This document shows positions 58,808-64,000 of a stretch of 64,000 nucleotides of DNA, piece after piece (the stretch's first letter is position 1; every line of letters starts with the position of its first letter). The notes below the pieces were generated by a model. It did not search any database, had not been told where the DNA came from, and saw only the letters and a program-made list of their open reading frames with translations. The position numbers were made by a program, and so were the translations under genes. Origin of the DNA: Anthracocystis setariae (lineage: Eukaryota; Basidiomycota; Ustilaginomycetes; Ustilaginales; Ustilaginaceae); assembly GCA_928724745.1 (NCBI GenBank), contig CAKMXJ010000039.1, positions 1 through 64,000 on the forward strand, given 5' to 3'.

Positions 58808-60608
58808 ATTCGCATCAGTCCATGATTCAACATTTTGCATTCTGATTTTCGTTCGCAACTCATCACTCGCATTTGTACAACTCCGACATGTTGTATTACT
58901 ATCAAAGCGTCGGCTAATCGAACCGTTTTTCGTCTTTCTTGGTGATTGGTGCTGGTGCATGTGTGTGTGTGTGTGTGTGTGTAGTTTGGAGTTTGTGTGG
59001 TCACATGTCAGGAGTGGGGGGGTGGAATGGGCCAGTGTTGTGCGGTAGAGTCAGTGATGCGGTGAAGCGGTGGGTTAGTGGTAGCGAGTTAAGCGCGTTA
59101 CGCCCCAGCGGAGGCGGGGGCTGGGGCTGCGGAGAGGTGATTTGCCTGGATATCCGAGAATGAGGGACGGGGTTTAAAATTCCGGACGCAGGGTGAGGAG
59201 GTGGGATTGATAAGCATAACGACGGATAGTAACAGGTGATAGGGGCGGGCAGACTGTGGAAGAGAGAGCGCGCGCGTTTTGGTGGCATTAAGTACAAGCG
59301 TCAAGCGCGGCTACACAGAATATTCCAAAAGAGTAAGTAGTGTGGTATTGGTGATGGATTGGATTGGTTGCGTTCTCAAGTTTATCGTTTACAGTATTTA
59401 GCCGCGCACCACAACTGAGCAGAGAACAGAGAACAGAGAACAGAGCGCGGGTTGAATTTTGTCGAGTTCAAGCTTGGTTATCACTCTCCTGTCTTCCGCG
59501 CCTTTGGAGAGGTTGTACAGCAGTCACATGTCAGGTTTGAATACTCTGTATTATATTCATCTGAATACAGATTGTATTGTACGATACTACTTTACTTACT
59601 ATACAGTACAAAGTGTTGACAACCGTCTGCGCGCTCTATCGGTACCTGAATTTACAAATGGATGGCAATTGAACTCAGCACAACACAACACAGCATAGCA
59701 TAGCATAGCATAGCATACTGTAGTACAGTATACTGTAGCACAGTGTCGTACAGTAGTGCACATAGCGACGATGAGGCAGTCGCACTCAGTCAATCAGATC
59801 AAACGCTCTAAGCGACCCACGCGAGCCGACATGAGTTTTAGCATTCGTCTAGAACCCCTTAAACCCTCGATAACTGATTGCTTTCTTCACTGCTGTCGTT
59901 AAAATACCAAAACCGTTGGCCATTCGTTAAGGGTTCACTCGCCATCTCTGATGGCAGATGACCCCCTCCCACATCTCTCAAAACCTTCCCCGCATGCATG
60001 TGTCGTCTGCCATCGCACCGCATCGCATCACATCGCATCGCATCTTGTCGTGTCGTGTCTTGTCTTGTCTTGTCGTGTGGCACCCGAGCATGTGCTATCT
60101 ATCTTTCTACTCTATCGATTATCTCTTTCTCTCTCCTGCATTCCCCCACACACTGAATAGCATCTAGCTTCTGTGCAGTATCCGCGCGCTTATCTTGCAT
60201 CCCACCGCTTGCTTCATCTTGAGCCTGATCAAACCCAAACTCTCCCATTGTACTGTACTGTACATCCGCCGCCACCACTTCATCTGTTGTCCTATTCGTT
60301 GCTTGGTTTCTCTTGCCACTCATCATAAATTCCCCCCCCCCCCCCACCACCTTCTCTCATCTTGGCCTTCCCCTCCCATTTTCTCATCCACACTCTTCCC
60401 ACCTTGCCTTTGATCTGCAACTAGTTCATCCCCGCCATCGTATCCCACTACAGCTTGGGTTGAACAGCAACACGCTTGATATCTCATCTGGTCCGTCACC
60501 AGTCCCACCCATCTCAACTCAACCCCACGCATCCACACTGCGCTTGCGCCAGTGCGCCAACATAACCGAAACTGACCTCTTTCACACGGCGTGTCGTTGT
60601 CCAAAACC
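58002..60608. other. Long intergenic region without recognised gene
   Basis: 2.6 kb. It holds (TC)n at about 58,772-58,807, (GT)n at 58,959-58,982, (CATAG)n at about 59,693-59,719, CTGTAGTACAGTATACTGTA at about 59,718, CATCGCATC/CTTGTCTTGTC pentamers at about 60,020-60,075 and a 14-C run at about 60,332-60,345. The last part is the promoter of the permease. No coding signature is seen. Confidence 0.5.
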
Positions 60609-62246
60609 ATGGATCCCAAGCAAAACGACGCATACGATGACATGTCCAAACCCACCTCGGACGTCGTAGAGTATTCCGGCGCCAATGTCGATACGCTCGC
60701 ACAGGGCCAAGTGGGCGCCACACCACCGCACAAGCATTTCAGCACGCTCGCGCTCATCGGTCTGTCGTTTGCCATCCTCAATTCCTGGACCGCCGCGTGT
60801 GCGGCTATCAACCTGGCGCTCGGTGCCGGTGGGCCTGTCGGTGTCGTCTATGGCTTGCTCGTAGGAACCGTGTGCGCCACCACCATCGCTCTCTCCCTGG
60901 CCGAGCTGTGTCATGTGTTCCCCACCATCGGCGGTCAGTACCACTGGTCCTACGCTATGGCTCCTAAGCGCTTTCGTGCGCCCGTCAGCTACGTCTGCGG
61001 TTGGGTCGGTACCGCCGGTTGGATCGCTCTCGGCGCAAGTGCCCCACTGTACGCAGCCTCCACGATCGTCGGCATCATCTCGATCTACGCACCCAACTAC
61101 CAACCCGGTATTTGGCTCACCTTTGTCATCTACCTCGTCATCACCATCTACTGCGGTCTCGTCAACATCTTTGGCGCGCGCGCGCTCGATAACCTCAACA
61201 AGGTGGCGCTCTTCTGGTCCGTGATCGGCGCCATCGTTGTGTTTGTCGTCTGCATCGCCGTGCCAAAATCTCAGGGTCACGGTGCGCCCGCGAGCTTCAT
61301 CTTTACCGAGTTTGTCAATCTTACCGGTTGGCCCGACGGTGTGGCGTGGATGATCGGTCTCATCCAGGCGCAGTACTGTTTGGTGGGCGCCGATGGTGCA
61401 TCGCATGTCATCGACGAAATCGACAGGCCGCATATCAATGCGCCCAAGGCTATGGTGCTGTCCGTGTTGATCGGTGGCTTCAGTGCGTTCCTCGTTCTCA
61501 TCGCCGTGCTCTCCGGTATTAGTGATATGGAGGGTGTCATCGCCGCCGGTGCCGCCGGGATTGTTCAGGCTTTCCTCCAAGCTACCTCGAGCAAGGCGGC
61601 AACGCTGGTGATGAATTTGATCCTGTTCGGAACCATCGCGTTTGCAGGTCCGGCGCTGATGGTGACGTCGAGTCGAATGGTGCAGTCGTTTGCTGCGGAT
61701 GGATCGCTGCCGTTTAAGAGTAAGCTCGCGCGCGTGTCGCCCAAGTGGGAAGTACCCGTCTATTCGGTGCTCTTCTGCTGCTGCTGCTACGTCGTGTTCG
61801 GTGTGATCCTGTTTGGGTCGGTGATCGCGGTGGGCGCCATCGTGTCGGCTTCGGTGGTGATGCTTCAATTGTCGTATATCGTGCCGATCGCGGGTATGCT
61901 CTTCGGTGGTCGTCGCTGGATCTTCAACACTACGCACGAGGCAAAGGATGACCAAGATGAGGAAATCCCCATCCCCTCGGATCTCAAGTACACGCTCGGT
62001 CCCATTTGGGGTCCCATCATCAACGTCGCAGCTCTCTGCTACATCGTGCTCACCACCGTGCTCTTCCTGATGCCCTCGTATATTCCGGTCACATCGGGCT
62101 CGCTGATGAACTACTCGGTGGTCGTGGTGGGCACAACGCTGCTTCTCGCCGTGGTCAATTGGTTTGCGTTTGCCAGCAAGACGTTTAAGGGGCCAGAGAA
62201 TTTCAGTGCGCTTCTACAGAGGGCGCACTTGAGTAGGGCCGAGTAA
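60609..62246 (+). CDS. Amino-acid/choline/GABA-type permease (APC superfamily)
   Basis: 545 residues from ATG 60,609 in the good context AAAACCATGG; a six-codon upstream extension would need GTG. Twelve hydrophobic segments cover almost the whole protein. The first transport motif is recognisable in SFAILNSWTAACAAINLALG (about 53-72), followed by LAELCHVFPTIGGQYHW (about 98), the conserved block of the APC family. Later words such as ADGASHVIDEIDRPHINAPK (about 262) are typical of fungal Uga4/Hnm1-type GABA, polyamine and choline carriers. It should take up a small nitrogen compound across the plasma or vacuolar membrane. The substrate cannot be told from sequence. No intron. Confidence 0.93.
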   Translation: MDPKQNDAYDDMSKPTSDVVEYSGANVDTLAQGQVGATPPHKHFSTLALIGLSFAILNSWTAACAAINLALGAGGPVGVVYGLLVGTVCATTIALSLAELCHVFPTIGGQYHWSYAMAPKRFRAPVSYVCGWVGTAGWIALGASAPLYAASTIVGIISIYAPNYQPGIWLTFVIYLVITIYCGLVNIFGARALDNLNKVALFWSVIGAIVVFVVCIAVPKSQGHGAPASFIFTEFVNLTGWPDGVAWMIGLIQAQYCLVGADGASHVIDEIDRPHINAPKAMVLSVLIGGFSAFLVLIAVLSGISDMEGVIAAGAAGIVQAFLQATSSKAATLVMNLILFGTIAFAGPALMVTSSRMVQSFAADGSLPFKSKLARVSPKWEVPVYSVLFCCCCYVVFGVILFGSVIAVGAIVSASVVMLQLSYIVPIAGMLFGGRRWIFNTTHEAKDDQDEEIPIPSDLKYTLGPIWGPIINVAALCYIVLTTVLFLMPSYIPVTSGSLMNYSVVVVGTTLLLAVVNWFAFASKTFKGPENFSALLQRAHLSRAE

Positions 62247-62341
62247 GGCGGTGCAGAGGCACTAAGCTCGTGTCCCAGTGGATAGGATTTCTCACCCTTC
62301 GCCCCAACTTTCATGCAGTGTACAGTAGGTTTGAAATTTGC

Positions 62342-62678
62342 CGCATCACCATAAATCACCACTTTGCACGCAACCTATGACTGTGTTATACCGTTCGAAA
62401 GCCCTGATGCACACCTTCCTGTTGGTGTTGCTTGTTGAGGAATCCAACAACTTGATGAATCGCAATCCACATTTGCGCTTTTCGACACATGTGGGCAATT
62501 TTTGAACAGCATGTTCTTTCTTTGCACTAGTACTTTGTGTTCCTGCCTCTGGCCTTGATGACTGCATCTATCCTTCTAGGCATACTTTCTATGAGTGCTC
62601 GGCAAAAGTGCTAACTGGAATTTTTGCCCATTCCTCCTGCACCTGGCACTCCAACTCAAGATTTCCTTTTGGGGGTAT
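62342..62678 (-). mobile_element. 3' end of a decayed Tc1-like transposon
   Basis: On the minus strand, QEEWAKIPVS and, after one frame change, IESMPRRIDAVIKARGRNTK plus Tyr and a stop (to about 62,528) match the usual C-terminus of Tc1 transposases. It is a different family from the element at 21,646. A 28-bp word CGCATCACCATAAATCACCA plus CTTTGCAC at 62,342-62,369 recurs inverted at 63,185-63,212, possibly a former terminal repeat. Similarity to a transposase ends near 62,678, where an LTR-like sequence starts. The relic is non-functional. Confidence 0.75.
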
Positions 62679-63117
62679 TGTTACAAACATCAGTGCCAGG
62701 CTGGTATATAGAAGGGTGATGAGCGGGAGATGACTTTCCTGATCCAGGGCGTGGATCAGGGCCCAGGGGGATACTGCAGCACTCCCCGGGAGGGGCTCCC
62801 GGGGGCCATACCAAAGACCTTCCCTGCAACTAACTCACGTTAAGACGTCAATTGTATTTTAGCTTACTCACTCTAGTAGGTCAAAATCACAGACCTTCTT
62901 CCACTCTCCCAACTCCCTGCTCCGCTATCTTGGCAACAATCCTGGGAGCAACACCCGGTACCATGCCCCTGGCCTCGATACAGACGCACAGTCACATTCC
63001 GAGGTTCCCAGACCCCAGGAGCATAACACCCCAGGAGCCAATGCCCACATGAGCAGAAAGCGATTTTATTTTTGTTAGAATTCACCCACTACCGCCAGCA
63101 AGGATCTGATACCATCT
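62679..63117 (-). mobile_element. LTR-like retroelement remnant, non-coding
   Basis: The stretch 62,679-63,029 begins TGTTAC and ends CATAACA, so it has TGTTA/TAACA-type termini like an LTR of about 350 bp. On the minus strand the word TGGTATCAGATCC at about 63,104-63,116 resembles the initiator-tRNA primer-binding site TGGTATCAGAGC. Only about 75 bp lie between it and the LTR-like part and there is no coding sequence, as in LTR miniature elements. No matching second LTR or target duplication was found, so the element is incomplete. Part of it (62,838-62,957) is shared, in inverted orientation, with 12,698-12,823. Confidence 0.45.
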
Positions 63118-64000
63118 TCACATTGCTGAGATACAGACCTTTCAAAGAGTATAAGATAAAGGTATGTTGCATTGAGTAGTTATGGTGCAAAGTGGTGATT
63201 TATGGTGATGCGATTTTTGTGTGGGCAATTTTTGAACGCACTGTACATCTTGTCCCTGTTTGTATTCATATTCCCCCCTTACTCCCTCCTGTCTCTGGCT
63301 TTTGGGATTTGTCTTATCGCCGCTACATTCGTCTACTGCATCTTCTCTGTTTCGGTTTGGTCATGGTTGGTTGAATGCGGAAGCTGCTATCCATAAACAT
63401 TTTTGTGATTGGGTTCGCTCGCTCAGCGTGGGCGTGGATCGTGTGAGTTGCAACGAGGTTTCCAAGCGTGAACTTTTGGAGTGCAACCAAGATAGAGAAA
63501 GAAGCATGGATGGGCGAGGGTGTGCTTGGATGGCCAAAACTCTCGCGCAGGTTATGTTATCGCGACTCGCGGCCGCCGACTCACCACTCAAACCGCGCAT
63601 CTTGGCAACAAGATTGCAAGCAGTCTCCCTTGACTCGAGGCCGCTCGATTCGTGAATCACGAATGCGATTCGACCGTATCCCCAACCGGCGAATTGGTTC
63701 CTCGCCCCGCCTTCAACACACAAATAATGAAATTTCTGTACCCGTCGTCGTCGTCGTCGTCGTCATCGTCCAAATCGTCGGCGTTTCTGTCGAGATTCCA
63801 CACCAATACACCGACAGACCCTGTTCAGCGTGATGCAGCTCACTCCTCCCCCGAGCATTGACAAAGCGCTGGTTGAGCATTCGCACACACCACTCGTTCG
63901 TCAACTACGACTTTGCAACCCCGAGCTGATAGGAAGATGAGTCGGCTGCGACCTTAACTCTGCCGAGAAAAAGGGCACATGGCTATGGATTCTACAGTTC
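63118..64000. other. Right end of window, no recognised gene
   Basis: It holds the second arm of the 28-bp inverted repeat (63,185-63,212), a 17-bp direct repeat GTGGGCAATTTTTGAAC at 63,221-63,237 (other copy at 62,491-62,507), the palindrome-like ATTCGTGAATCACGAAT at about 63,648, and a GTC trinucleotide run at about 63,743-63,770. Short frames have no recognisable content. Confidence 0.5.

Noticed and set aside
60582..61955. 457-codon minus-strand frame
   Set aside because: Antisense shadow of the permease, His/Asp/Arg-rich without any recognisable feature.

Overview
The window is the left end of a fungal chromosome. It opens with 13 perfect CCCTAA repeats, so base 1 is at or very near the physical telomere, followed by about 12.8 kb of repetitive subtelomeric mosaic and then about 50 kb of ordinary chromosome. 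The unique part is gene-rich, GC-rich and intron-poor, with fungal household genes: NADP-glutamate dehydrogenase, NAR1, a C2-type phosphatidylserine decarboxylase, a PDR-type ABC transporter, an OSCA/CSC1-type channel and cystathionine beta-synthase. TTAGGG telomeres, nearly intronless long genes and intergenic DNA full of pentamer and CT/GT microsatellites suggest a basidiomycete smut (Ustilaginales). That is an inference from style; no species marker was identified.

Subtelomere (1-12,830). A gene family I do not recognise appears here in four states. (1) 84-938, minus strand: a zinc-finger/acidic N-terminus cut off by the telomere itself. (2) About 5,356-7,351, plus strand: a copy with no N-terminus but with an OTU cysteine-protease domain whose catalytic motif is intact. 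(3) 8,810-11,645, minus strand: the full architecture (two zinc knuckles, acidic linker, unknown core, zinc ribbon, OTU-like end), with the OTU catalytic Cys and His replaced and one frameshift. (4) 12,200-12,373, minus strand: a 57-codon zinc-finger stub. Each copy that keeps its 5' end has an array of about 21-bp repeats centred on GACCGTC just upstream. Blocks are separated by short interstitial AACCCTAACCC tracts, all in the same orientation as the telomere, which suggests that blocks were added to the chromosome end repeatedly. Further repeats are a 69-70-bp CACGTG palindromic repeat, a GAGGTT array, a 539-bp block present twice without length change, and a degenerate satellite of about 170 bp. 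No RecQ-type helicase gene was found.

Transition (12.8-14.8 kb) carries repeat-derived DNA only.

Core (14.8-64 kb). In order: a membrane GT2 glycosyltransferase (-), an intact Tc1/mariner transposon with perfect terminal inverted repeats (+), a membrane-anchored GH16 protein (+), NAR1 (-), a His-rich protein (+), NADP-GDH (+), a three-exon NDUFA4-like gene (-), PSD2 (+), a DUF1764 protein (-), a TPR protein (-), a PDR ABC transporter (-), an OSCA/CSC1 family protein (-), cystathionine beta-synthase (+) and an APC permease (+). The right end (62.3-63.25 kb) holds a decayed Tc1-like element next to or interrupted by an LTR-like fragment that is related to DNA at 12.7 kb. Apart from mitochondrial or Fe-S themes and cell-surface functions, the core genes show no pathway cluster.
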